Assembly (NCBI RefSeq): GCF_022549225.1
Contig: NZ_JAKZFD010000001.1
Location: 186,001-250,000 of the forward strand
From: Pelomonas sp. CA6
Lineage (GTDB): Bacteria; Pseudomonadota; Gammaproteobacteria; Burkholderiales; Burkholderiaceae_C
Reading direction: 5' to 3'
Length of the DNA stretch: 64,000 bases
The translations under genes and the position numbers were made by a program. How positions within the stretch are numbered: the first letter of the stretch is position 1; every line of letters starts with the position of its first letter. The notes beneath the pieces were generated by a model. The model saw only the letters and a program-made list of their open reading frames with translations, made no database searches and was not told where the DNA came from. Below, piece by piece: positions 1 to 10,545 of this stretch.

Positions 1-24
1 CGCGTGACTTTCCATCCGCACTAA
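1..24 (+). CDS. petB: Cytochrome b, last codons (partial)
   Basis: The window opens inside a reading frame that ends RVTFHPH-stop 22 bases before petC. In bacteria encoding a bc1 complex, petB (cytochrome b) sits immediately before petC, so these seven codons are most likely its C-terminus. Only the position and the plausible tail support this; the body of the gene lies outside the window. Confidence 0.5.
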   Translation, partial: RVTFHPH

Positions 25-46
25 GCACGGCAACGGAGAAGCAAGA

Positions 47-829
47 ATGAAGAAACTGTTCGCGACGTTGCTGACCGCCCTGAGCCTGGGCATGGGTCTG
101 GTGTCCGGTGCCGCAGCCTCCAGCGATGGCATAGCCTGGGACAAGTTCCCCGAGCAGAAGATGAACGACATGGCTTCGCTGCAAAACGGCGCCAAGCTCT
201 TCGTCAACTACTGCCTGAACTGCCATGCCGCCGCCTACATGCGCTACAACCGCCTGAAGGACATCGGCCTGAGCGAGGACCAGATCAAGGGCAACTTGCT
301 GTTCGCCTCCGAGAAGGTGGGCGACGTGATGAAGGTCTCGCTGGATCCCAAGCAGGCCAAGGACTGGTTCGGTGCCACGCCGCCCGACCTGACCGTGATC
401 GCGCGTTCGCGCGCCGACGGCAGCAAGGGCTCGGGTGCGGATTACCTCTACACCTATCTGCGCACCTACTACCGCGACGAGAGCAAGGCCACCGGCTGGA
501 ACAACATGGCCTTCCCCAGCGTGGCCATGCCGCATGTGCTGTGGGAACTGCAAGGCGTGCGCACCGCCAAGTTCGCCGAGGAAAAGGACCCGCACGACCC
601 GGCCAAGACCACGCATGTGTTCAAGGGCTTCGAGCAGGTCACCCCGGGTACGCTCACGCCCGCCCAGTACGACAGCGCGGTGGGTGACTTGGTGGCCTAT
701 CTGAAGTGGATGGGTGAACCGGCGCAGGATCAGCGCGTGCGCCTCGGCGTGATCGTGCTGTTGTTCCTGGCCATGTTCACCGTGTTTGCCTGGCGTCTGA
801 ACGCGTCCTACTGGAAGGACGTTCGTTAA
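47..829 (+). CDS. petC: Cytochrome c1 of the ubiquinol-cytochrome c reductase (bc1) complex
   Basis: Haem-bearing subunit of respiratory complex III. It takes electrons from the Rieske protein and passes them to soluble cytochrome c on the periplasmic face. The 260-residue protein has an N-terminal signal peptide (about residues 1-25), a CLNCH haem-attachment motif at residues 56-60, and a single C-terminal membrane anchor (about 235-253) followed by the short tail NASYWKDVR, typical of the family. A Met near residue 160 (AMPHVLW region) is the probable sixth haem ligand. GGAG 8 bases upstream supports this start. It ends the petABC operon, as a strong hairpin terminator follows. Confidence 0.96.
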   Translation: MKKLFATLLTALSLGMGLVSGAAASSDGIAWDKFPEQKMNDMASLQNGAKLFVNYCLNCHAAAYMRYNRLKDIGLSEDQIKGNLLFASEKVGDVMKVSLDPKQAKDWFGATPPDLTVIARSRADGSKGSGADYLYTYLRTYYRDESKATGWNNMAFPSVAMPHVLWELQGVRTAKFAEEKDPHDPAKTTHVFKGFEQVTPGTLTPAQYDSAVGDLVAYLKWMGEPAQDQRVRLGVIVLLFLAMFTVFAWRLNASYWKDVR

Positions 830-867
830 ACGTTAAGCTTCGGGCCCGGAGTGATCCGGGCGTGATG

Positions 868-906
868 CGCAGTGGGGCGCTTCGGCCCCCACTGCGTTTG
901 TGTTTT
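868..906 (+). terminator. Rho-independent terminator of the petABC operon
   Basis: CGCAGTGGGG (868-877) pairs perfectly with CCCCACTGCG (887-896) around a TTCG-containing loop and is followed by the T-rich stretch TTTGTGTTTT. A smaller hairpin, CCCGGA-GTGA-TCCGGG, lies just before it at 845-860. Together they separate petC from sspA. Confidence 0.85.
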
Positions 907-968
907 GTGAAAGGCCGGCGCGAGCCGGTCCGGTTATTTGGAGCCGCAAGGCTCGGGAGTCCTCCGCC

Positions 969-1586
969 ATGATGGTGCTTTACTCTGGAACCACCTGCCC
1001 CTATTCGCACCGCTGCCGTTTCGTGCTGTTCGAGAAGGGCATGGACTTCGAGATCCGCGACGTCGACCTGTTCGCCAAGCCCGAGGACATCGCGCTGATG
1101 AACCCGTACAACGAGGTGCCCATCCTGGTGGAGCGCGACCTCATCCTGTACGAGTCGCACATCATCAACGAGTACATCGACGAGCGCTTCCCGCATCCGC
1201 AGCTGATGCCCGGCGACCCGGTGGCCCGCGCGCGGGTGCGCCTGTTCCTGTTCAACTTCGAGAAGGAGCTGTTCGCGCATGTGAACATGCTCGAGGGCCG
1301 CGGCCAGGCCGTGAAGCCGACCGAAAAGCAGCTCGAGAAGGCCCGCTCGCAGATCCGCGACCGCCTGACCCAGCTGGCGCCCATCTTCCTGAAGAACAAG
1401 TACATGCTGGGCGACGACTTCTCCATGCTGGACGTGGCCATTGCCCCGCTGCTGTGGCGCCTGGACTACTACGGCATCGAGATGTCCAAGAACGCGCTGC
1501 CGCTGCTGAAGTACGCCGAGCGCATCTTCTCGCGCCCGGCCTACATCGAGGCGCTGACCCCGTCCGAGAAGGTGATGCGCAAGTAA
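969..1586 (+). CDS. sspA: Stringent starvation protein A (GST-fold RNA polymerase-associated protein)
   Basis: SspA binds RNA polymerase and reshapes transcription during starvation; it has a glutathione S-transferase fold but is not known as an active transferase. The 205-residue protein begins MMVLYSGTTCPYSHRCRF, the usual SspA N-terminus, which decides the start although the frame stays open further upstream. The thioredoxin-like domain spans about residues 1-80 (NEVPILVERD and the YESHIINEYID segment), followed by the helical GST C-domain. It lies 13 bases before sspB, the classic pair. Confidence 0.95.
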   Translation: MMVLYSGTTCPYSHRCRFVLFEKGMDFEIRDVDLFAKPEDIALMNPYNEVPILVERDLILYESHIINEYIDERFPHPQLMPGDPVARARVRLFLFNFEKELFAHVNMLEGRGQAVKPTEKQLEKARSQIRDRLTQLAPIFLKNKYMLGDDFSMLDVAIAPLLWRLDYYGIEMSKNALPLLKYAERIFSRPAYIEALTPSEKVMRK

Positions 1587-1599
1587 TACACTTCGCCGC

Positions 1600-2136
1600 A
1601 TGGATCACAGCAAGGACGGCGGCGCCGCAGCCGCCAGCTCGACGCGCCCCTATCTGATCAGGGCGCTGCACGAGTGGTGCACCGACAACGGCTTCACGCC
1701 CTACATCGCGGTCCACGTCGACCGCTCGGTGCAGGTGCCGATGGAGTACGTCAGCAACCACGAGATCGTGCTGAACGTCGGTTTCGACGCCACCAGCAAT
1801 CTGGACCTGGGCAATGAACTGATCCAGTTCAAGGCCCGGTTCGGCGGCGTGGCGCGCGAGATCATCGTCCCGGTGGATCATGTGGTGGCCATCTACGCGC
1901 GCGAGAACGGGCAGGGCATGGCCTTCCCGGCGCCGACGCCGGAGGAATCCGTCGCGGTGGTCTCGCCACCCGCGTCTGCGCCCGCGCCCGCGCGCGGATT
2001 GCGTCTGGCCAGCGAAGCCGACGCAGAGGCGCCGGCCGAGGACGTGCTCGAGCCAGGTGACGAGCCCGGCGACGACGACCCCGGCCCCGGCGCGCCCGCG
2101 ACGGGTGGGCGTCCCGCGCTCAAGCGTGTCAAGTGA
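1600..2136 (+). CDS. sspB: ClpXP protease specificity-enhancing factor SspB
   Basis: Adaptor that delivers ssrA-tagged and other substrates to ClpXP. The conserved substrate-binding fold occupies about the first 110 residues (TRPYLIRALHEWCTDNG and the HEIVLNVGFDATSNLDLGN region). A flexible acidic and proline-rich tail then leads to the basic end RPALKRVK, as expected for the ClpX-docking peptide of this family. The protein has 178 residues and follows sspA closely, so the two are probably co-transcribed. Confidence 0.94.
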   Translation: MDHSKDGGAAAASSTRPYLIRALHEWCTDNGFTPYIAVHVDRSVQVPMEYVSNHEIVLNVGFDATSNLDLGNELIQFKARFGGVAREIIVPVDHVVAIYARENGQGMAFPAPTPEESVAVVSPPASAPAPARGLRLASEADAEAPAEDVLEPGDEPGDDDPGPGAPATGGRPALKRVK

Positions 2137-2161
2137 CCGGCGGCGGGCCTCGCGGCTGCCC

Positions 2162-2167
2162 TAGAAT
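2162..2167 (+). promoter_or_regulatory. Probable -10 element of the tRNA-Thr promoter
   Basis: TAGAAT stands 15 bases before the mature tRNA 5' end, where a sigma-70 -10 box would be expected. No convincing -35 hexamer is visible 16-18 bases upstream, so this rests on the -10 match and position only. Confidence 0.4.
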
Positions 2168-2182
2168 CCGCGCCTGAATTTC

Positions 2183-2258
2183 GCCGGCTTAGCTCAGTTG
2201 GTAGAGCAACCGCCTTGTAAGCGGTAGGTCATCAGTTCGAATCCGATAGCCGGCACCA
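2183..2258 (+). tRNA. tRNA-Thr, anticodon TGT
   Basis: Complete cloverleaf of 76 bases with an encoded CCA end (2256-2258). The acceptor stem pairs GCCGGCT (2183-2189) with AGCCGGC (2248-2254). The D-arm reads AGCTCAGTTGGTAGAGC and the T-loop holds TTCGAAT. The anticodon loop CTTGTAA places TGT at 2216-2218, reading ACA threonine codons. A hairpin terminator follows within 10 bases. Confidence 0.97.
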
Positions 2259-2264
2259 CACACG

Positions 2265-2288
2265 CAACGCGCCCTCCGGGGCGCGTTG
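2265..2288 (+). terminator. Hairpin terminator after tRNA-Thr
   Basis: CAACGCGCCC (2265-2274) and GGGCGCGTTG (2279-2288) form a perfect 10-bp stem with a 4-base TCCG loop. The following bases are only weakly T-rich. The position directly after the tRNA supports a termination or processing role. Confidence 0.65.
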
Positions 2289-2374
2289 TCCATTGCGGGG
2301 CCACAGCGACGCGCAGGCACTGCGCGGCGGTGCGCAGGCGCGCGTTTTCGTGTTTGTGCGCCTGCCGCGCGCAG

Positions 2375-2740
2375 CTAGGTCTGGCGCACGCGGATGCGCA
2401 GCACGCCTTGCAGCAGGCCCTGTTCGCGCAGCAGTTGTTCCAAGTGGGGCTGCAGCTGGCGCAGCTTGGCGGCCACGGCGGCGTTGTCGGCCAGCAGGGT
2501 CCAGCCTTCCTCGTCCAATCCACCGGCGCCGACGAAGCGCTTCATCGCGCCTGGCAGCGCGGGCAGCACGACGGCCAGGCGTTGCTGCGAGGCCTGCAGC
2601 ACCGCACCCAGTCGCGCGAGCTGGCCGTGCTGGGCCATCGCGCTGTTGAAGGGCAGGGGCTCGGGTGTGCTGGCCGGCGCGCGCCGGGGCAGGTAGTTCA
2701 CGGTGTCGGGCCGGGCGCCCGGGCGGCGGGAAGTGGACAT
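2375..2740 (-). CDS. dciA: DciA-family (DUF721) probable replicative helicase loader
   Basis: DciA proteins help load the DnaB helicase in bacteria that lack DnaC/DnaI. The 121-residue protein shows the family pattern: a variable proline/arginine-rich start, a helical region at about 30-100, and the end LLQGVLRIRV. DUF721 genes next to or divergent from secA are common in Burkholderiales, and here it diverges from secA. The ATG at 2740 (MSTSRRPGARPDT) is preferred over longer upstream frames because it starts at the onset of recognisable sequence and avoids the secA leader. It has no enzymatic motif. Confidence 0.78.
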   Translation of the reverse strand: MSTSRRPGARPDTVNYLPRRAPASTPEPLPFNSAMAQHGQLARLGAVLQASQQRLAVVLPALPGAMKRFVGAGGLDEEGWTLLADNAAVAAKLRQLQPHLEQLLREQGLLQGVLRIRVRQT

Positions 2741-2779
2741 GGTGGCAGTGTAGTGGGGAGTGTCGCGAAACCCGGGTGC

Positions 2780-2785
2780 TAAACT
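2780..2785 (+). promoter_or_regulatory. Candidate -10 box of the secA promoter
   Basis: TAAACT in the context GGTGCTAAACTCGG resembles sigma-70 -10 boxes often seen in these genomes. It would give a secA leader of about 165 bases containing the 17-bp palindrome at 2815-2831. No strong -35 is visible. Confidence 0.35.
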
Positions 2786-2814
2786 CGGCGGGTTTTTCCT
2801 CCCGGCTGCCTCTC

Positions 2815-2831
2815 TTGCAAGGACCTTGCAA
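2815..2831. promoter_or_regulatory. Perfect 17-bp palindrome in the secA leader
   Basis: TTGCAAGG-A-CCTTGCAA is a flawless inverted repeat of 8-base arms around one central base. It lies 75 bases upstream of dciA and 127 bases upstream of secA. A one-base centre disfavours an RNA hairpin in its full form and suits a dimeric DNA-binding protein. The ligand is unknown. Confidence 0.5.
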
Positions 2832-2957
2832 ACCAGGGCGGCGCCCCCAGCTGTGCTGACTTGGTTGGGGGCGAGCTGCAGGAAGCCAGAACAAACCCAG
2901 AATACCGCCGCGACCCGCGCCATGGCTGCGCGCCAGCGGCTCATCGAGCGAAGCCGC

Positions 2958-5702
<2,745 letters not shown>

Positions 5703-5900
5703 GCCTGCCGGGCCTCTGCGCCCCCCATGACTGTGCGATAACCGACCGAACCCGCGCCAAAGCGTGCGGTAGTTGGCAGTCTCGCGGGCCACGGCCTGCA
5801 CATGGGGGGTGCCTCGGGGACGGGGCCCTCCGTACAGTGACGCCATGGTGATTTCACTCAGGGATCACCCCTACCAGGAGGCCCGCTTACGCGGCTTGCG

Positions 5901-6458
5901 ATGATGACAGTCAAGGGAATCTTCACGGCTCTGGTCCTGTGGGCCGCCAGCCTCACGGCGCACGCCGCCGTCACCGAAAGCACCTTCCCGGTCAATCTGG
6001 TGGGCTCCGCCGACAGCAGCTTCTCGGCCGGCATCTCGCGCAACATTACCGCGGCCGGCCTGTTCACCGACACCTACACCTTCGCCAGCCTGGCGGCAGG
6101 CTGGTATTCGGTCAGCGCCGTGCTGAGCACGCGCGCCACGCTAGACAGCGTCAACATCGATTTCTATTCGATCAGCCTCAACGGCGTGGCCTTCAACCTG
6201 CGCAAGACCCCGCAGGGCACATTCGCCGATGGATTCGAGCTGGGCACGCTGCCGCAGCAGAAGTTTGAAGGTCCGCTGGTGATGGTGGTGACCGGCCGTG
6301 CCGGCGGCGCGCTGGCCGACGGCAGCGCCATCGGCGCCGGCTACTCCGGCACCATCAACATCCTGCCGGCGCCGGTGCCCGAGCCCAGTGCCGCGCTGCT
6401 GATGCTGACCGGCCTGGGCGCCGTGGGCTTCATGGCCCGCCGCCGCCGCCGTCAATGA
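5901..6458 (+). CDS. FxDxF-type PEP-CTERM exported protein (first of a pair)
   Basis: Small secreted protein of 185 residues with a signal peptide (about 1-23, cut after AHA). Its sorting tail has the PEP motif (VPEPS), a short hydrophobic helix and the basic end RRRRRQ. Such proteins are exported and processed by an exosortase/EpsH-type system, often linked with exopolysaccharide. The FTDTY segment near residue 54 matches the family's FxDxF signature loosely. The next gene is a paralogue starting at its end, so this looks like a tandem duplication. Molecular function unknown. Confidence 0.82.
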   Translation: MMTVKGIFTALVLWAASLTAHAAVTESTFPVNLVGSADSSFSAGISRNITAAGLFTDTYTFASLAAGWYSVSAVLSTRATLDSVNIDFYSISLNGVAFNLRKTPQGTFADGFELGTLPQQKFEGPLVMVVTGRAGGALADGSAIGAGYSGTINILPAPVPEPSAALLMLTGLGAVGFMARRRRRQ

Positions 6459-6484
6459 ATGCCACCTTTTACTGGGGATACGCG

Positions 6485-7063
6485 ATGAAAGCCAAGTTCT
6501 TTGCCGGTCTGCTGCTCTCGCTGGCCGCGGCCGTGGCCCAGGCGGGGCCGTCGACCTATGACCTGCCGCTGGTCGGCCAGCCCGATGGCAGCCTGGTCGG
6601 CGGGCTGAGCTCCTCGGTGGGCGAGTCGCGCGTGACGCACACCACCACCGGCTATTTCGAGGACATCTTCAACTTCAGCTACAGCGGCACCGGCATGGTC
6701 ACGCTGGACCTGAGCGCCAACTTCGCGCTGGTCGACCTGGCGCTGCAAGGCATCCGCTTCGACCGCATCTCGTTGAACGGCATCGACGTGGGCTGGGACT
6801 TCATGGACGCCGGCGGCACCCGCTTCTTGTTCGGTGGCCTGTACGACGAGCTGCTGGCCGGCGACTACCAGATCAAGGTCAGCGGCTGGGCCGGCGACAC
6901 CCGCGAGGGCAACTCCGTGCCGTCGACGATTTCCGCCAGCTACAGCGGCATCCTGACCGTGATTCCGCAACGTGGCACGGTGCCCGAGCCGTCGGCGCTG
7001 CTGCTGGCCGGTCTGGGCCTGGGCAGCATGGCGCTGGTGCGCCGCCGCCGTCGCGACGATTGA
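6485..7063 (+). CDS. FxDxF-type PEP-CTERM exported protein (second of a pair)
   Basis: Paralogue of the preceding gene: 192 residues, signal peptide [20 protein letters not shown], a clean FxDxF motif (FEDIF, about residue 59), and a tail of VPEPS, hydrophobic helix and RRRRRDD. The start at 6485 is chosen over an ATG at 6455 because GGGGAT lies just upstream and the signal peptide begins exactly there. The genes are 26 bases apart and share the downstream terminator. The exosortase gene is not in the window. Confidence 0.82.
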   Translation: MKAKFFAGLLLSLAAAVAQAGPSTYDLPLVGQPDGSLVGGLSSSVGESRVTHTTTGYFEDIFNFSYSGTGMVTLDLSANFALVDLALQGIRFDRISLNGIDVGWDFMDAGGTRFLFGGLYDELLAGDYQIKVSGWAGDTREGNSVPSTISASYSGILTVIPQRGTVPEPSALLLAGLGLGSMALVRRRRRDD

Positions 7064-7085
7064 GAGACGCGCGCGTCTTCTTCGC

Positions 7086-7115
7086 ACGGGCTCCCCAGGG
7101 AGCCCGTTGTTCTTT
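7086..7115 (+). terminator. Terminator of the PEP-CTERM pair
   Basis: ACGGGCTCCC (7086-7095) pairs with GGGAGCCCGT (7098-7107), followed by TGTTCTTT. It separates the pair from argJ. Confidence 0.8.
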
Positions 7116-7150
7116 GTGCCGCGCAGAGGCCGGGCGCGGGGCGCGCTGCC

Positions 7151-7156
7151 TACAAT
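7151..7156 (+). promoter_or_regulatory. Candidate -10 box for argJ
   Basis: TACAAT in the context CTGCCTACAATGCG lies 50 bases before the argJ start and after the preceding terminator, so it is a reasonable sigma-70 -10 box. No clear -35 is visible. Confidence 0.4.
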
Positions 7157-7205
7157 GCGCGCCATTCCCACATCCATTTCCGCATCCATTCCAGCGAGTC
7201 CTGCC

Positions 7206-8435
7206 ATGCCCGTGAATCTCAGCGCCCCCGATCCTTCCCAGCTCAAGCCCGTCGCGGGTCTGCGGCTGGGCGTCACGATGGCCGGCGTGCGCAAGGCCAA
7301 CCGGCGCGACCTGACCGTGGTGGCGCTGGACGAGGGTGCCAGCGTGGCCGGCGTGTTCACGCGCAACCGCTTCTGCGCCGCGCCGGTGCAGCTGTGCCGC
7401 GAGCACCTGGCCAGCGGCGCCGCGCCGCGCGCCATCGTGATCAACACCGGCAACGCCAACGCCGGCACCGGCGCGGACGGCCTGGCCCGCGCGCGCCAGA
7501 CCTGCGCGGCGCTGGCCTCGCTGATGCAACTGCAGCCGCAGCAGGTGCTGCCGTTCTCCACCGGCGTGATCATGGAAACCCTGCCGGTGGAGCGCATCGT
7601 CGCCGGCCTGCCTGGCGCGCTGGCGAATCTCAGCGCCGATGGCTGGGCCGAGGCCGCCGCCGGCATCATGACCACCGACACGCTGCCCAAGGCCGCGTCG
7701 CGCCAGGTGCAGATCGGCGGCCGCACCGTCACCGTCACCGGCATCTCCAAGGGCGCCGGCATGATCCGTCCCAACATGGCCACCATGCTGGGCTTCGTCG
7801 CCACCGACGCGGTGATCGCGCCCGAGCTGCTGCAGCCGCTGGTCACGCAGGCCGCCGACGCCTCCTTCAACCGCATCACCATCGACGGCGACACCTCGAC
7901 CAACGACTCCTTCCTGCTCATTGCGACCCACCAGGCGGGCCATGCGCGCATCGAGTCGCTGGACAGCGCCGAGGGTCAGGTCTTGCGCGAGGCGGTCATC
8001 GCCGTGTCCCAGGCGCTGGCCCAGGCCATCGTGCGCGATGGCGAGGGTGCGACCAAGTTCATCACCATCGTCGTCGAGGGGGGGCGCAACGAGGCCGAGT
8101 GCCAGCTGGCCGCCTACGCGATCGCGCACTCGCCGCTGGTCAAGACCGCGTTCTTCGCCAGCGATCCCAACCTGGGCCGCATCCTTGCCGCGGTGGGCTA
8201 CGCCGGCATCGCCGACCTGGACCAGGGCTTGATCGAAATGCACCTGGACGACGTGCACGTGGTGACCCGTGGCGGCCGCCATCCCGACTACCGCGAGGAA
8301 GATGGCCAGCGCGTGATGAAGCGCAGCGAGATCACCGTGCGCGTCAACCTGGCGCGCGGCGCGGCGCAGGCCACCGTGTGGACCTGCGACCTCAGCCACG
8401 ACTACGTCAGCATCAACGCCGACTACCGCTCCTGA
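7206..8435 (+). CDS. argJ: Bifunctional glutamate N-acetyltransferase / amino-acid N-acetyltransferase ArgJ
   Basis: ArgJ recycles the acetyl group in arginine synthesis: it transfers acetyl from N-acetylornithine to glutamate and, if bifunctional, also uses acetyl-CoA. The 409-residue precursor has the self-cleavage site in [16 protein letters not shown], where Thr193 becomes the N-terminal nucleophile of the beta chain. Other family blocks are present ([11 protein letters not shown], the [11 protein letters not shown] region, [21 protein letters not shown]). The start [16 protein letters not shown] is the usual one. It stands alone between two terminators. Confidence 0.96.
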   Translation: MPVNLSAPDPSQLKPVAGLRLGVTMAGVRKANRRDLTVVALDEGASVAGVFTRNRFCAAPVQLCREHLASGAAPRAIVINTGNANAGTGADGLARARQTCAALASLMQLQPQQVLPFSTGVIMETLPVERIVAGLPGALANLSADGWAEAAAGIMTTDTLPKAASRQVQIGGRTVTVTGISKGAGMIRPNMATMLGFVATDAVIAPELLQPLVTQAADASFNRITIDGDTSTNDSFLLIATHQAGHARIESLDSAEGQVLREAVIAVSQALAQAIVRDGEGATKFITIVVEGGRNEAECQLAAYAIAHSPLVKTAFFASDPNLGRILAAVGYAGIADLDQGLIEMHLDDVHVVTRGGRHPDYREEDGQRVMKRSEITVRVNLARGAAQATVWTCDLSHDYVSINADYRS

Positions 8436-8461
8436 GCGCGGCAGCCCCGCCGCGTCGCACC

Positions 8462-8485
8462 AGGCCCCCGCTCGGGGGCCTTTTT
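8462..8485 (+). terminator. Terminator of argJ
   Basis: AGGCCCCC (8462-8469) and GGGGGCCT (8474-8481) form a perfect stem with a GCTC loop, followed directly by a T-run (TTTTTC). Canonical intrinsic terminator. Confidence 0.92.
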
Positions 8486-8502
8486 CGTGGGCGCGTGGGC
8501 GT

Positions 8503-9921
8503 CTAGAAGTCCACCGCGCGGACGCCGCGCTGGCCGCGCGAGATCAGCGTGGCGTTGATCAGGGCCGCTTCCTGGCGGCTGCCGAAGGGCCAGATCGCGG
8601 CACGCCAGCCGTCCGGCGTGCGGAACACATCGCCCTGTATCGCGCTGTTGTAGCGCAGCGCCTGGCGTACCTGCTCCTGCATGCGCTCCAGTTCCGCGCG
8701 GGCCTGGGCCTCCTGCTTGTGCGGCGGGCCGACCAGCGCCACCACCTTGCCCGGAGGCGCGTCGGCAGGACGGCGTAGCGCCTCCACCAGCCCCACCTCG
8801 TCCAGCCTGAGGCGGGGTGGCTGGGCGTCGGACGCAGCGGGCGACGCGGGCGACGAGGCGCCCGTGCCGGCCTTGGCCGCGCGCTCGGCGGCGGCACGCT
8901 CCTCCACGGCCCGTCCCAGCGGCGGGCGGCCGGGGCCCAGGTGAGGACGAATGTCGGGCGCGGGGACGGCACTGCTTGCCGTGGCCGACGCCGCGGTCGC
9001 GGCGCTCGCCGCTTCGCTCGCCGCTTCGCTGGCCGCGCCGGCCGGTGCCGAGGCGGCGGTGGCTTCGGTGGCGGACGCGGCGGATGCCGCCACAGCCGCC
9101 GATGCCGCGGAGGCCACCGGCGCTGCGGCCGAGGCGGCGCTGGCGGCCGGTGCCGACGCGACAGGGGCCGCAGCCGGGGCGTCGGCGTGACGCTCGGCCT
9201 TGTGCGGCCTCGGCCAGGCCCACCACAGCAGCAGGGCCAGCACCAGCAGACCCAGCCCGGCGGCCAGGCCCAGGCGCAGCGGGTCCAGCGCGCGGCGCCC
9301 CAGCACCTGCTGGTCGCGCCCGATCAGCACGCGGCGCCGCGCCGGACCGGCGTCGATCGCCGCGCTGAGCAGATACAGCTCCACGGGCCAGCCCCCGTCG
9401 CCCGGGGGCGCGCCGGCCAGCCGTGCGTCGTCCACCGGGATGCGGCGCAGCGGCAGCTCGGGGCCGCCCGGCGCGCTTTCGCTACCTTGCGCGCGCGCGA
9501 AGGCGGCCACGCGGGCGGGCGACAGGCCGTCGATGAATTCTTCGCTGAACAGCGCGCCACTGCCGGCGCGCGTCGGCAGCAGGCGAGCGCGCAGGCGCTG
9601 CGGCCAAGAAAGCGGTTTGGCGGGCGCGGCGGCGGGCGCGGCCGTCGGGGCCGCCACCGTCTCGTCCAACACCGGCTCGACCGGGCCGGTTCCCGCGCCG
9701 CCCTGGCGAGGGCGCAGCAGCGGCAGCGCGACCAGGCCCAGCGTGTGCACATCGTCCGCGCGCAGGCGGCGTGCCAGCGGGTTGCGGTGATGCCAGCGCA
9801 GCAGCGCCGGCGTCAGGGCCTGCAGCAGCGTGCCTTGGTCCGCGGCGGGGGCGGGTGGCGGGGGCACGGGGGCGGCGGCTTCCGTCGGTTGTTCTGCGTC
9901 CTGCGAGCCGGGTTCGTCCAT
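8503..9921 (-). CDS. Single-pass membrane protein with Ala-rich linker and SPOR-like C-terminal domain
   Basis: Protein of 472 residues with one membrane helix (about 214-236). A cytoplasmic-side N-terminal region of about 210 residues precedes it, and a long low-complexity Ala/Ser-rich linker (about 245-330) follows. The C-terminal unit of about 80 residues begins GKVVALVGPPHKQEAQARAE and ends AALINATLISRGQRGVRAVDF. This layout of TM, disordered linker and compact tail resembles SPOR-domain cell-division proteins that bind denuded peptidoglycan, but the SPOR assignment is inference from shape. It is convergent with argJ. No named gene recognised. Confidence 0.6.
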   Translation of the reverse strand: MDEPGSQDAEQPTEAAAPVPPPPAPAADQGTLLQALTPALLRWHHRNPLARRLRADDVHTLGLVALPLLRPRQGGAGTGPVEPVLDETVAAPTAAPAAAPAKPLSWPQRLRARLLPTRAGSGALFSEEFIDGLSPARVAAFARAQGSESAPGGPELPLRRIPVDDARLAGAPPGDGGWPVELYLLSAAIDAGPARRRVLIGRDQQVLGRRALDPLRLGLAAGLGLLVLALLLWWAWPRPHKAERHADAPAAAPVASAPAASAASAAAPVASAASAAVAASAASATEATAASAPAGAASEAASEAASAATAASATASSAVPAPDIRPHLGPGRPPLGRAVEERAAAERAAKAGTGASSPASPAASDAQPPRLRLDEVGLVEALRRPADAPPGKVVALVGPPHKQEAQARAELERMQEQVRQALRYNSAIQGDVFRTPDGWRAAIWPFGSRQEAALINATLISRGQRGVRAVDF

Positions 9922-10111
9922 GGTGTGTCGTGGTCCGGCATGGGCCGGTGGCGCCGATTCTCGCCCACCTCCCGTGTGCCGCCGGCCCGGGTGGACCCGC
10001 AGCGGTCCTTCGCGGGCGCGCCGTCGGCCGTTGCCGTGATGGGCGTCACACTGCGCTTGTGCCGGCGCGCCTGCCTAGAATCGTCGCCATCTCGTCAAGA
10101 CGGGCGGAGGC

Positions 10112-10483
10112 ATGATGTTCGATCACCTGGGAATCGGGGTTTCGGCGCTGGCCGAAAGCCGCGCCTTCTTCCTGCAGGCGCTCGCGCCGCTGAAGGTCGC
10201 GGTCGCCATGGAGGGGCCCCATGGCGTGGGCCTGGGGCAGGGCGGCAAGCCCTCGCTGTGGCTGTACGAGACGCGCGACCGTCCGGCCCCGCTGCACATC
10301 GCCTTTGCCGCCGAGAACCGCGCGCAGGTGGACGCGTTCCACCAGGCGGCGCTGGCCGCCGGCGGCAAGGACAACGGCGCGCCAGGCCTGCGCCCGCACT
10401 ACCACCCGAACTACTACGGCGCCTTCGTCATCGGGCCGGATGGCCACAACGTCGAAGCCGTCTGTCACAAGCCCGAGGGCTGA
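10112..10483 (+). CDS. VOC-superfamily (glyoxalase/dioxygenase-fold) protein
   Basis: Single-domain protein of 123 residues with the VOC pattern: MMFDHLGIGVSALAESRAFF at the start, HIAFAAENRAQVDAFHQAAL in the middle and YYGAFVIGPDGHNVEAVCHK at the end. His5, the His of HIAF and Glu of VEAV are the likely metal ligands. Substrate unknown; relatives are loosely called glyoxalase or lactoylglutathione lyase-like. GGAGG lies 8 bases upstream of the first of two ATGs. TAGAAT at 10076-10081 is a possible -10. Confidence 0.8.
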   Translation: MMFDHLGIGVSALAESRAFFLQALAPLKVAVAMEGPHGVGLGQGGKPSLWLYETRDRPAPLHIAFAAENRAQVDAFHQAALAAGGKDNGAPGLRPHYHPNYYGAFVIGPDGHNVEAVCHKPEG

Positions 10484-10545
10484 TCCGCGCGTCGCGCCGA
10501 CGTCGCCCCGCGCACGGCGGGCACGGGACTTGTATGGGGGAGGGC

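Noticed and set aside
2183-2258. tRNA-Thr as an integration site for a mobile element
   Set aside because: The DNA to its right is core (dciA, secA) with no integrase and no repeat of the tRNA 3' end was seen.
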